From NCBI GenBank assembly GCA_016719015.1, contig JADKAZ010000002.1, positions 186,001-250,000 of the forward strand: a stretch of 64,000 nucleotides of DNA. The letters run 5' to 3'. Each line of letters starts with the position of its first letter. Positions within the stretch are counted from its first letter, which is position 1. Shown piece by piece: positions 37,350 through 46,620 of this stretch. The notes under the pieces are model-generated. The model saw only the letters and a list, made by a program, of their open reading frames with translations, ran no database searches and was not told the DNA's origin. The translations under genes were made by a program, and so were the position numbers. This stretch comes from Chitinophagaceae bacterium (GTDB lineage: Bacteria > Bacteroidota > Bacteroidia > Chitinophagales > Chitinophagaceae).

Positions 37350-40259
37350 ATGCGGAAGGTTTATCTGGTTTTCTCTTTATTTTTTTTCTGTACTAATTTA
37401 CATGCCCAGATAGCTGCTTGGGAATTTAGTGGTGCAGCAGGCAATGAAGTGACATTACCTGCAACTACTTTAAATGCAAATCTGGCGGCAACATCTATAA
37501 GCAGAGGATCAGGGTTGAATACAAGTGCTTTAGCGAATGCTTTTTCTTCTACTAATTTTACTGCCAGCGGCACTTTCGCTGATGCAATTACTAATAACAA
37601 GTATTTGCAGTTCACTATTAATTGCAATCCAACATTTTTCGTTTCTCTTTCAACATTAGATGTAAATTTTAGAAGATCGGGAACCGGGCCTGATAACTTT
37701 CAGTGGCAATATAGTTTGGATGGCTTTGCTACGGCAGGTATCAATATTGGCACAGCAATTTCTTATACTAGTACTGCGACTAATGGTAATGCACAAGCTC
37801 AGATTGACCTAAGTGGAATTGCTGCTTTGCAGAATGTTCCTAATTCACCGTAATAACTATTCGATTATATGGATGGGGAGCAACTATGACTACTGGTACA
37901 TTTGCTCTTGGGAGATTGGCAGGTAATGATTTAGCCATTGGCGGTACAGTAGTTTCGTCAAACAGTATAGCTATACCAACCGTTACGGGTTCTCCATTTT
38001 CGTTAGCCAATTGTGCTGCTACAGCAAGCGGAACAATAGATTTTACTTCTATAGGAACGTTTTCCGCTTCAACTTTTAATGCAGAACTAAGTGATGCACT
38101 TGGTAATTTTGGTACTACTCCTCCGGTAATCGGCACTACCGTTGCTAATGGCGTTAATCCTTCTGGCACAATTAATATTACTATTCCTCCGGGAACAGTT
38201 TCTGGCACATTGTATAAAATTAGAATTGCCAGTTCCAGCCCGGCGATATACCAGTAGTCTTTCTCTCGATGTAACGGTGAACCAGGCAGGTGCCTGCGGT
38301 TCATCTGCAACCGATTATTACCGTTCTATTGCAAGTGGCAATTGGAATGATCTTACAACATGGGAATCATCACCTGATAATGTTTTTTGGTATACACCTG
38401 CTACATTGGCTCCTACTTTTAATGCCAATGCAATAACTATTAGAAATGGGCATACCGTAAATGTTACGGCTCCTGTTACAGTTGACCAGGTAGTGATAGA
38501 GAATGGGGGAAACTTAAATCAAAGCGCCGCTGTCATTACAGTTAATGATGGCACAGGAGTGGATATAGATATTCAAAACGGTGGGGCGTTTACTTTATCA
38601 TTGGCTACCAACCCACCTTTATTTGGCTCAGGTAATCCTAATGTTAATGTTGCAACAGGTGGAATACTAAGAGTGTCAGCATCGGGACTTACCGCAGCCG
38701 CTCCTGCTAATGGAGTGAATGTAGCTAACTATGTTTATCAGCATCAGTCCATTCTTGAGTTTACACTTACTGGTGGATTTACAACAGGAACTAATATTGT
38801 TTATTTTCCAAATGTAGATGCTGTAACTATACCCATTTTCAGAACTACGGCTAACTCGCCTACAATTATAAATGTGGGTGCAGGCACTCCTACGACTTTC
38901 AACGGAATTTTTGAAGTGGGTGGTACCGGAACCGTTAGATGGCAAAATGGAGGGGATAAAATCTTTAGAAATGGTATTAGAGGTCAGGGAAATATGGATT
39001 ACGAAGTTGCTTCCATTGCTTCTGCAAAATTCATTATAAATGGCAATACTGCTGAATTAGGGGGTACTGGTTCTTTATTGACTCCTCCTTCTGGGTTACA
39101 AATCGGATCTGCTTCCGGTACCACTGTAACCGTATCTGATAATAAAGTAGTAACCGGAGATATTTCACTAATTTCTACTAATACGTTTGTTGATTTAGGA
39201 ACTTCAAACCTTACTGTAACAGGTAATGTATCAGGTGGTACTGCCACCAGTTATATCCGCACAGCCAGCACCGGCAGTTTGATTTTAAATACAGTTGATG
39301 CTACAGGAAAAACTTTTCCCGTTGGTCATTCATCCTATAATCCTGTAAAGATTGCTAATGGAAGCAATCATAACTGGACAGTAAATGTAAATGATGGGGT
39401 AACGGCAGATTTGCCACAAACAACAGCCGGCGCAGTTTTGCTTACTTGGAATATTACACCAAGTGTAAATCCTCCAGCAGCAGGTGCAGATATAACATTT
39501 CAGTTTGATGCTATCACACAAACAGGAGGAAGCTTCAATGTATCTCCTTATGATATAGAGCCTATTCAGCCGTGGCATCGTAAATTAGGATATTGGTTGG
39601 CTTCAGGCACTACTGTTCCGTTAGTAAACATTGGTGGCAATCTCAGAACTGTTACAGGTACTGGGCTTACTCAGTTTTCCCCTTATGCCTTATCAAGAAT
39701 TTCATTGCCGTTGCCAATAAAGCTTGTAAACTTTAATGCGATAAAATTAAATGCAAGCCGTTCGCTTATTACCTGGGACCTGGCCGCCTGTTGCTCCCGT
39801 GATGCAAGGTTTGATGTACAGCGTTCGGCTGATGGAATTAATTTTTCAACCATCACCACTATTGCAGGCAGCGAAACCAACCGCTTTTATACTTATCATG
39901 ATAATACTTTGCAAAAGGGCATCAACTATTATCGCCTGAAAGGAATTGATGTGGATGGAAAAATATCGTACAGCAAAGTTGTCGCCATCATCAACGATGC
40001 TTCCGGATTATTACTGACCACTATTGCTCCCAACCCGGTGCAGGATAATATGACAGTATCGCTCAGCGCCGCTAAAGCAGCAACAGTTCGGTTTGTTATT
40101 TCCGATATCGCAGGCCGCCCGGTAAAACAATGGTCGGCCCCCATCGCCGAAGGAAGTAATACTATTTCCATCAATGCGGCAGGACTTGCTGCAGGTATCT
40201 ATCACCTGGGGGCTATGACGGGAGATTCCAAAACCGTAATCAGGTTTGTAAAACAATAA
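37350..40259 (+). CDS. Exported beta-helix-like protein with T9SS type A domain, two compensating indels
   Basis: The signal peptide MRKVYLVFSLFFFCTNLHAQ (ATG 37350; an in-frame ATG at 37341 is possible) leads into a jelly-roll-like domain. The frame stops at 37853 after NVPNSP; a second frame carries the sequence on (MTTGTFALGRLAGN) to 38257, and the first frame resumes (SLSLDVTVNQAG) to 40259. One missing base near 37847-37852 and one extra base near 38239-38251 explain this. Next come a GNWNDLTTWESSPD module, repetitive NGHTVNVTAPV strands, IKLVNFNAIKLN, and a sorting domain with TTIAPNPVQDNM and a final TVIRFVKQ. About 970 residues when mended. Confidence 0.83.
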
Positions 40260-40368
40260 TATTGCATAGCGAAACAACCCCATAGGCCTGATCAGATAGA
40301 GAAAATAATTACTTCAAAATCTTTATAATTTTTTGTATTTGCAGGAACCTTCTTTCGTGGAAAACTTT

Positions 40369-40599
40369 TTATTGCAATAAGGTATTTAGTGTATCGAATA
40401 GTCTTACTTTTAGCCCCAACCAACGCTCAGTAATTTTCTTTCCGTCCCTCTTTAAATGCATCGGATAAAACTGCTGTGTGGTTTTTATTGACACAGGCCA
40501 TAACCATTTACCCCCTACAGAAGAAACAAAACTGACAAGGAGCAGCAGCTTTGCTCTATTATCCTTTGTGGATAAGTAAGCTATCGCCAGCTTCTTCAT
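40369..40599 (-). CDS. Possible small hypothetical protein
   Basis: A 76-residue frame starting at an ATG, with a basic and hydrophobic composition (MKKLAIAYLSTKDNRAK; WLGLKVRLF). I recognise no family. It overlaps the likely upstream region of the T9SS gene at 40734 on the other strand, so it may be chance. The rest of 40260-40733 holds no gene. It contains a TAGCTTTG box at 40643-40650 and the shared leader motifs described under findings. Confidence 0.25.
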   Translation of the reverse strand: MKKLAIAYLSTKDNRAKLLLLVSFVSSVGGKWLWPVSIKTTQQFYPMHLKRDGKKITERWLGLKVRLFDTLNTLLQ

Positions 40600-40642
40600 G
40601 TTTTAATAATAGTGCATATTCGCAGTTGGCGGCTGCGGACCG

Positions 40643-40650
40643 TAGCTTTG
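40643..40650 (+). promoter_or_regulatory. -7 box upstream of the second beta-helix T9SS gene
   Basis: TAGCTTTG fits TAnnTTTG, with TTCG 20 bases before it as a poor -33. It gives a leader of about 80 bases to ATG 40734. Confidence 0.4.
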
Positions 40651-40733
40651 CGTTTTTGAATCCAATCCCCCTGAAAGAACCCTTTAGAACCCAACCCTGT
40701 GAGGACTATTTTTTAAAATTCAAAAAAACAAAC

Positions 40734-42980
40734 ATGAAAAAAATTTACTTTTTATTGATGATGGTGACGATTCTGGGAGTAAAATTTGGTATGTCTCAAG
40801 GCGTTTTTCGTACTGCGGCAGCTGGTCCCAGTAACTGGAATGCTGCTGGTTCGTGGACATTGGTTTCAGGTGCAGATGGTGATGGCATACCTGATTCAGA
40901 CGATGATGTTTTTATTCAGTCGGGACATACAATAACCCTGACAGGGAGTGAAGCTTGTAATAATTTGAATGTTAGTACCGGCACCACAAACGCTACAACA
41001 GGTTCAGAAAGTTCATTGCAATTAGGTAGTAATAGTCTAAATATAAATGGATATCTCAGATGTTATTTTGCTACAGTTGGCACCACACCAGGCACATCAA
41101 CTACTTCTATAGGTCCCGCAAATATTACTATCACAGCTTCGTCAGTGGGTAAGTTAGTTTTTGTAGGAAATTCAAGGAATATTACAAATTCAGGAGAATG
41201 GGCCGCATCTAACACCGGAGCAACAACTGCATTTGGGGTAGAAGTTGCTATGAATGCAGGCCAAACAGCTACAATGGGAACAGGAATTAAAGCAAGTTCT
41301 TTTCTAATTTCAAGCGGAACACTAGATGCAAGTACTAATAGAGTTGGAGTTGATAATGGAACAACAGGACAAGGTGATGTTACAGTAAATGCTGGAGCTA
41401 CTTTGGCTTCTGCTAATACTGGTGGAACTGGTTCTTCAGTTATGTCAAGAACAGGAACTGTGGCAACAGGTAGAGGAGGAACTCTGACAGTGAACGGAAC
41501 ACTTAGATTAATTGGGATTGCGCCTGAAATTCAGATGACCACTCTTATTTTATCAGGAACAGTAGAATATACTGCTTCCGGAGTACAAACCCTTGCTACA
41601 TCTTCATTTACAGGTGCAGCGTCTGTAAATACGTATACTAATCTAACACTTGGGGGCACAAGCACAAAAACATTAGCAGTTAATACAACAGTAAATGGAA
41701 CTTTAAGTATGCAAGGAAATGCGACTGTTGCTCTTTCTTTGGGGGCCTTTACGCTAACATATGGTACAATTGCTGTTCTTGAATATAAAGGTTCGGCCAC
41801 CCAGACGACAGCAAGCACAGAGTTTGCCGCATCCGGCACAAATCTCCCAAAAAACTTGAGAATAGATAATATAAATGACGTAAATCTTCATGCTTCAAGG
41901 ACATTGCTCGGCCTCGCTTTTACAAGTGGCCATTTAATTTTGGGCGCCAATAATCTTACTATTTCTATACTTGGTTCTATTAGCGGGGCAACATCTTCCA
42001 GTTATGTTGTAACGGATGGAACAGGTGCTTTAATTATTAATGGGATTGATAATAACAATTTTACTTTTCCCGTTGGCCCAAATACTACATTATATCACCC
42101 GGTTACTATCAACAATGCAGGATTACCTGATAATTTTTCTGTAAACCTTTCATCAGCATCAGCTCCGGCTTGCTTACCCGGTGTTGCCAGTGTAACTGAA
42201 ACATGGAATATAAGTGAGGAAACACCATTGGGCTCCAATTGTACTCTTACTTTTGATTATACAGGTGCGGCGGTAGGCGGCAGCTATACATTTTCTGGTG
42301 CACAAATAGTTCATTGTTCAGGCACCACTCCGGATTATCATAATGGTAGTGCTACCGCAACAACTGCTACCGGGTCTGGCTTTACGACTTTCTCTCCATT
42401 TGGAATATCTAACGATCCTACTGTTCTCCCTGTTAAGTTTGGTAATGTAAAAGCTTACCAGCAGGGCAATGGTATTAAAGTAGACTGGAGCAACCTGACA
42501 GAGAGTGGTGTTGTTAATTACACTATCGAACGTTCAGCAAATGGCCAGTTGTTTACTCCATTGGGTACAGTCAATCCTACTGCGAATAACAGCAACCGTG
42601 CCGACTATTCTTATTTTGATGCGGCTCCGTTGACTGGTATTAATTTCTATCGCATCCAGTCACTTGAAGTAGATGGTAAAAAACTGTTCAGCACCATCGT
42701 ACGGGTGAGCACAAAAGCAGGTCAAACAGATATTACTATCTATCCAAACCCGGTTAGTGGTAACAGGGTTTCTTTCCAGGCTACTGCTTTACCAAAAGGT
42801 CAGTATATGGTACGGGTTACCAATGCTGCCGGTCAGCAGGTGATGAGTAAATCATTATTGCATACTGGTGGTTCGGTTACTGAAGTACTGGAGTTGCCTG
42901 CTACTATTAAAACGGGTATGTACAATATCCTGCTTTCTGGTGCAGACATCAAGCTGACGAAAACATTTATTATACGATAA
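40734..42980 (+). CDS. Exported beta-helix-like protein with T9SS type A sorting domain
   Basis: 748 residues from ATG 40734 (MKKIYFLLMMVTILGVKFGMSQ signal peptide); the open frame upstream to 40551 has no signal and crosses the promoter. The mature protein opens with SNWNAAGSWTLVSGADGDGI and DSDDDVFIQSGHTITL, a module found at the start of many Bacteroidota surface proteins. Long Thr/Gly/Asn-rich strands suggestive of a beta-helix follow. The end is LPVKFGNVKAYQQGNG, a fibronectin-like strand set, and the T9SS domain (ITIYPNPVSGNRV to KLTKTFIIR). It shares architecture and upstream motifs with the preceding T9SS gene, so the two may be co-regulated paralogues. Confidence 0.87.
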   Translation: MKKIYFLLMMVTILGVKFGMSQGVFRTAAAGPSNWNAAGSWTLVSGADGDGIPDSDDDVFIQSGHTITLTGSEACNNLNVSTGTTNATTGSESSLQLGSNSLNINGYLRCYFATVGTTPGTSTTSIGPANITITASSVGKLVFVGNSRNITNSGEWAASNTGATTAFGVEVAMNAGQTATMGTGIKASSFLISSGTLDASTNRVGVDNGTTGQGDVTVNAGATLASANTGGTGSSVMSRTGTVATGRGGTLTVNGTLRLIGIAPEIQMTTLILSGTVEYTASGVQTLATSSFTGAASVNTYTNLTLGGTSTKTLAVNTTVNGTLSMQGNATVALSLGAFTLTYGTIAVLEYKGSATQTTASTEFAASGTNLPKNLRIDNINDVNLHASRTLLGLAFTSGHLILGANNLTISILGSISGATSSSYVVTDGTGALIINGIDNNNFTFPVGPNTTLYHPVTINNAGLPDNFSVNLSSASAPACLPGVASVTETWNISEETPLGSNCTLTFDYTGAAVGGSYTFSGAQIVHCSGTTPDYHNGSATATTATGSGFTTFSPFGISNDPTVLPVKFGNVKAYQQGNGIKVDWSNLTESGVVNYTIERSANGQLFTPLGTVNPTANNSNRADYSYFDAAPLTGINFYRIQSLEVDGKKLFSTIVRVSTKAGQTDITIYPNPVSGNRVSFQATALPKGQYMVRVTNAAGQQVMSKSLLHTGGSVTEVLELPATIKTGMYNILLSGADIKLTKTFIIR

Positions 42981-43000
42981 TCTGAAAAAATCTCGTTACA

Positions 43001-43028
43001 AAAAGGATCATGGCAACATGGTCCTTTT
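43001..43028 (+). terminator. Terminator of the second beta-helix T9SS gene
   Basis: A 12-bp stem AAAAGGATCATG/CATGGTCCTTTT (one wobble) with a GCAA tetraloop is followed by T8. Confidence 0.88.
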
Positions 43029-43059
43029 TTTTGTGATATAACAAACGAAATGATTTTCT

Positions 43060-43325
43060 AAAACGTAACGTCGTTCCTCTAGCGCAATGTCATTCCGGCG
43101 AACGTTACGTCATTCCGGGACTTTTCAGGGGGTAATGGTCACAGTTCCGGAAGAAGTGACGTACTAACGTAATGTCATTTATGAAACGTAATGTCATTCC
43201 GGGCTTGACCCGGAATCTTTTTCAAAAGAAAAAAAAATGAGAGAGAGATACCGGGTCGAGCCCGGTATGACAGCTTCGTAGGGGATGGTGTAAGAATGGA
43301 AACATTCTCTTTTGTATTTTCGAAT
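43060..43325. repeat. Palindromic repeat cluster 3a
   Basis: Half sites (GTCATTCCGG-like) are scattered at 43068-43140. A full F site at 43192-43217 is followed by an R site at 43247-43272 with a CGA loop. About 20 bases shared with copy 1 (TCTCTTTTGTATTTTC) precede the second nuclease gene. Confidence 0.85.
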
Positions 43326-43622
43326 ATGGCTCGTATAGGCTATTATTCAGTTTATGTTGTTTCCAATTTCGCCAGGACTGTATTTTATACAGGCATGACA
43401 AATAATTTAGAAAGAAGAATCAGGGAACACCGCAATAATGAAGGCGGTGCATTTACTTCAAAGTATAAATGTCATTACCTGGTTTATTACGAAGACTACG
43501 CTGATGTAAACAATGCCATTGCAAGGGAAAAGCAGTTGAAAAACTGGCAACGTAAATGGAAGATAGAGTTGATACGAAAAGAAAATCCGGATTTATTTGA
43601 TTTAGCAAAAGACTGGGAGTGA
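43326..43622 (+). CDS. GIY-YIG family endonuclease-like protein, copy 2
   Basis: 98 residues from ATG 43326; an ATG at 43296 would add ten residues of flank sequence. About 85% identical by eye to copy 1 at 34626, with the same SVYVVSN, NNLERRIREHR and REKQLKNW motifs. The second half of the tyrosine motif reads FYTG instead of FYIG. An R palindrome begins 15 bases after the stop (43638). The F site that abuts copy 1 on its left is missing here; an F-R pair lies further left. Like copy 1, it is probably part of a mobile repeat family rather than a housekeeping gene. Confidence 0.83.
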   Translation: MARIGYYSVYVVSNFARTVFYTGMTNNLERRIREHRNNEGGAFTSKYKCHYLVYYEDYADVNNAIAREKQLKNWQRKWKIELIRKENPDLFDLAKDWE

Positions 43623-44210
43623 CTATTGTAAGAGAAAGATACCGGGTCAAGCCCGGTACGACAACTTCGTAGGGGTGGTAATTTTAAGAATGGTAAGATA
43701 GCCTTTGAAAGCAGCGACGTTGTAGTGAACGGAATGACATTCCGGCTAACGTACCGTCATTCCGGGCTCGACCCGGAATCTTTTTCAAAGAAAAAAAAAT
43801 GAGGGAGAGATACCGGGTCGAACCCGGTATGACAGCTTCGTAGGGGATGGTGGTGTAAAATTGGTTCGACAGTTTCCGGAAGAAGTGACGTTATACTAAA
43901 ACGTAATGTCATTTATGAAACGCAATGTCATTCCGGGCTTGACCCGGAATCTTTTTCAAAGAAAAAAAATGAGGGAGAGATACCGGGTCGAGCCCGGTAA
44001 GACAGCTTCGTAGGGGATGGTGGTGTAAAGTTGGTTCGACAGTTTCCGGAAGAAGTGACGTTATACTAAAACGTAATGTCATTTATGAAACGCAATGTCA
44101 TTCCGGGCTTGACCCGGAATCTTTTTCAAAGAAAAAAAAATGAGGGAGAGATACCGGGTCAGGCCCGGTAAGACAGCTTCGTAGGGGAGTTAATATAAAA
44201 CTGCATTACA
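43623..44210. repeat. Palindromic repeat cluster 3b with 170-bp tandem duplication
   Basis: R sites lie at 43638-43663, 43809-43834, 43979-44004 and 44150-44175; F sites at 43755-43780, 43926-43951 and 44096-44121. Three complete F-R pairs are spaced alike. The stretch from TTGGTTCGAC at 43861 recurs at 44031 (period 170), nearly the same period as in cluster 1b. The last R site ends 36 bases before the stop of the aminotransferase gene. No gene is present. Confidence 0.9.
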
Positions 44211-45428
44211 TTAATCCAATACCGCAAGGCTATTGCTGATTATTTTTACGCAGTCCAGTATTTGTTCCTTAGTAATAACAAGAGGAGGTGCAAACCTTAT
44301 TTTGTCACCATGTGTAGGCTTTGCCAGCAAACCCATATTTTTTAACTGCAAACAGAGTTCCCAGGCCGCATCTTTATTTTCATGCTTTATCACTATCGCA
44401 TTTAATAAACCTTTGCCCCGTACTAAACTGATATACGGTGACTGCAGTTTTCGTAATTCATTCCTTAGCAGTTCTCCCAGCACGGCTGCATTCTCCGCCA
44501 TCTGTTCATCTTTTAATACCTGCAAGGCTGTCATAGCCACTTTACAGGCAAGCGGATTGCCACCATAGGTAGAACCATGTTCACCGGGTTTGATAGTCAT
44601 CATTATTTCATCATCACAGAGCACTGCACTTACCGGCAGCATGCCACCACTTAATGCTTTTCCTAATAGTAAAATATCTGGTCGTACGCCTTCATGATCG
44701 CAGGCCAGCATCTTACCGGTACGGGCAAGACCGGTTTGTATTTCATCCGCAATAAATAACACATTCGCTTGTTCACATAGTTGTTTTGCTTTGGCCAGAT
44801 AACCTTCATCGGGGACCAGCACACCGGCTTCGCCTTGTATGGGTTCTATTAAAAATCCAGCTACATTTTTATCCGTTAATGACATTGCCAGTGCTTCACT
44901 GTCGTTATAGGGAATGATTTCAAAGCCCGGCATAAAAGGGCCAAAGTTTTTTCTTGCCGCAGGGTCGCTGCTGAAAGATATAACAGTAGATGTGCGGCCA
45001 TGAAAATTTCCTTCACACACAATGATTTTTGCTTTGCCTGCAGGAATGCCTTTTACTTCATAGCCCCATTTACGACAAAGTTTGATACCTGTTTCTACTG
45101 CTTCCACACCGGTATTCATCGGTAACACTTTATCATACCCAAAGTATTGGGTAATAAATTTTGTAAACTCTCCCAACTGGTCACTATGAAAAGCCCGGCT
45201 GGTCAGCGTTAGTTGTTGTGCCTGCTCAGTTAACGCCTGTACTATTTTCGGATGGCAGTGTCCCTGGTTAACGGCCGAGTAGCCACTCAGAAAATCATAG
45301 TACTGCTTGCCATCCACATCCCAGACATGAACGCCTTTACCACGGTTAAGTACAACGGGAAGGGGATGATAGTTGTGTGCCCCATATTGTTCTTCCAGCT
45401 CAAGATAATATTGTGAAGTGGATGACAT
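44211..45428 (-). CDS. rocD: Ornithine--oxo-acid aminotransferase
   Basis: A class III PLP aminotransferase of about 405 residues that converts L-ornithine and 2-oxoglutarate to glutamate semialdehyde and glutamate. The first residues fit ornithine aminotransferases (YGAHNYHPLPVVLNRGKGVHVWDVDG). The PLP lysine is in LLLGKALSGGMLPVSA (about residue 250), with ADEIQTGLARTG just before it. MSSTSQYYLELEE at 45428 looks like the better start, though an upstream ATG at 45446 is in frame. It stands alone between a repeat cluster and a long gene-free region. Arginine catabolism or proline synthesis is the likely role. Confidence 0.92.
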   Translation of the reverse strand: MSSTSQYYLELEEQYGAHNYHPLPVVLNRGKGVHVWDVDGKQYYDFLSGYSAVNQGHCHPKIVQALTEQAQQLTLTSRAFHSDQLGEFTKFITQYFGYDKVLPMNTGVEAVETGIKLCRKWGYEVKGIPAGKAKIIVCEGNFHGRTSTVISFSSDPAARKNFGPFMPGFEIIPYNDSEALAMSLTDKNVAGFLIEPIQGEAGVLVPDEGYLAKAKQLCEQANVLFIADEIQTGLARTGKMLACDHEGVRPDILLLGKALSGGMLPVSAVLCDDEIMMTIKPGEHGSTYGGNPLACKVAMTALQVLKDEQMAENAAVLGELLRNELRKLQSPYISLVRGKGLLNAIVIKHENKDAAWELCLQLKNMGLLAKPTHGDKIRFAPPLVITKEQILDCVKIISNSLAVLD

Positions 45429-45446
45429 ATCAATAGTTGTTTGCAT

Positions 45447-46046
45447 AAAATAAAACGATTGTAGAAAAAGTAACGAAGGAAATGCTTTACAGGATTCCGC
45501 TATTTAGCGGAGGTTGATACCAATCATCGATGATTAAGGAGGTCAAGATTCTGCCGGAGAAATGATATGGGAGAGGATGATTTGATACGTTTAATTTGAT
45601 GCAAGGTAAGGAAAAAGGGGGAATGGGGGAATTTAGGAGGGTAACGGTAGTAAGGCAGATAGAATTTTTTCGGGAAGGTCATTTTAAAAGAAATATGTAT
45701 TTCCTATTCTCTTTTATCTCTGTGCGAGGCATGATAGCACAAAAATTTATCGCACAGAGGGAAAGGAGATAAAGAGGTAATCGAAACTTCGTTTCTCTTA
45801 TTCTTTGTATTCTCTTTTTTATCTCTGGGCGAAGCCTTTATGGTTCACAAGAAATATTGCACAGAGGAGAAGGAGAGAAAGAGGTAATCGAAATTTCGTT
45901 TCTCTTATTAAGTATGTATTTCCGGTTTCTTTTAATATCTGGGTGATGGAGGCTTCAAAAGGGTTCCGCATAAAACATTTTAAGCTTAGGCCCGTAGGGC
46001 TGAAATTTTGGTAGGTGTTATTGTTGTGTTTTACCCCATGGGCGGC
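45447..46046. repeat. Gene-free region with a ~106-bp duplicated hairpin and a REP-like palindrome
   Basis: No intact gene is visible. From about 45703 to 45912 two imperfect copies (period about 105-107) of a large inverted repeat occur. In copy one, CTCTGTGCGA pairs perfectly with TCGCACAGAG across a 22-base loop, with further pairing of CTCTTTTATCT and AGATAAAGAG outside; each copy is followed by GAGGTAATCGAAA. A short GCCCGTAGGGC palindrome at about 45990-46000 borders the transposase remnant. Confidence 0.7.
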
Positions 46047-46471
46047 TTACATCAACTCACGGTATTTGTCTTCAGGATACATCAAATCCGTAAGCATTTT
46101 TACATATTTTTTAAATGATTTTACTTTATGATGTTCTTCCTGGTTCTAATATACTTAATCACTGTCTTTGACTTTTTGGAAAGGCGCCATAACCAGCCTG
46201 CCATTGAACTTACCTTTCAGGAATGTTCATTTATCCATTTACTACTGCTTTATGGCACTCATCATTCAGCAATTTGGTAGTAACCGGCATCCCAAATAGA
46301 ATGTGAACATGGTCTTTCCATCCACCAACTGCTAAAGCTTTTGCACCTTTATTTGTTATAATTCCAGCAATGTATTTGTGTAACTATACGCCAATCGTTT
46401 TGAATATAATTTTCCCTTTGCTTTACAGCAAACACAGCATGAATAGTTATTTGTGAGTAAGTATTTGGCAT
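46047..46471 (-). pseudogene. Decayed IS200-type (HUH Y1) transposase, REP-associated-like
   Basis: Reading the minus strand from ATG 46471 gives MPNTYSQITIHAVFAVKQREN, the usual start of Bacteroidota IS200-like transposases. The sequence then moves between frames. One frame gives LHKYIAGIITNKGAKALAVGG and the HUH motif in WKDHVHILFGMPVTT. A later one gives WQAGYGAF, and after VIKYI come NQEEHHKVKSFKKYV and LMYPEDKYRELM, ending at TAA (46047-46049). The catalytic Tyr (KYI) and HxH are both recognisable. At least three frameshifts plus missing segments make it a pseudogene. This is true decay, unlike the single indels elsewhere. Short GC palindromes flank it. Confidence 0.85.
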
Positions 46472-46475
46472 AGAT

Positions 46476-46620
46476 AATGTCGCCCCGATGGGACTGGAGT
46501 TATTGCTTTATTTAATTTTCCAAAATATTGCCCTGGGGCAATGATAAATATAATTTTTTTTACCTTATGTTCATGAAATAGATCTGACTATTTATATATT
46601 ACAATTCAATCAATCATTTA
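46476..46620. repeat. Palindromes flanking the transposase remnant, right side
   Basis: GTCGCCCCGATGGGAC (about 46480) and ATTGCCCTGGGGCAAT (about 46528) are small GC-rich hairpins of the kind seen around REP-associated transposases. The rest to the start of the VOC gene is AT-rich. Confidence 0.55.
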
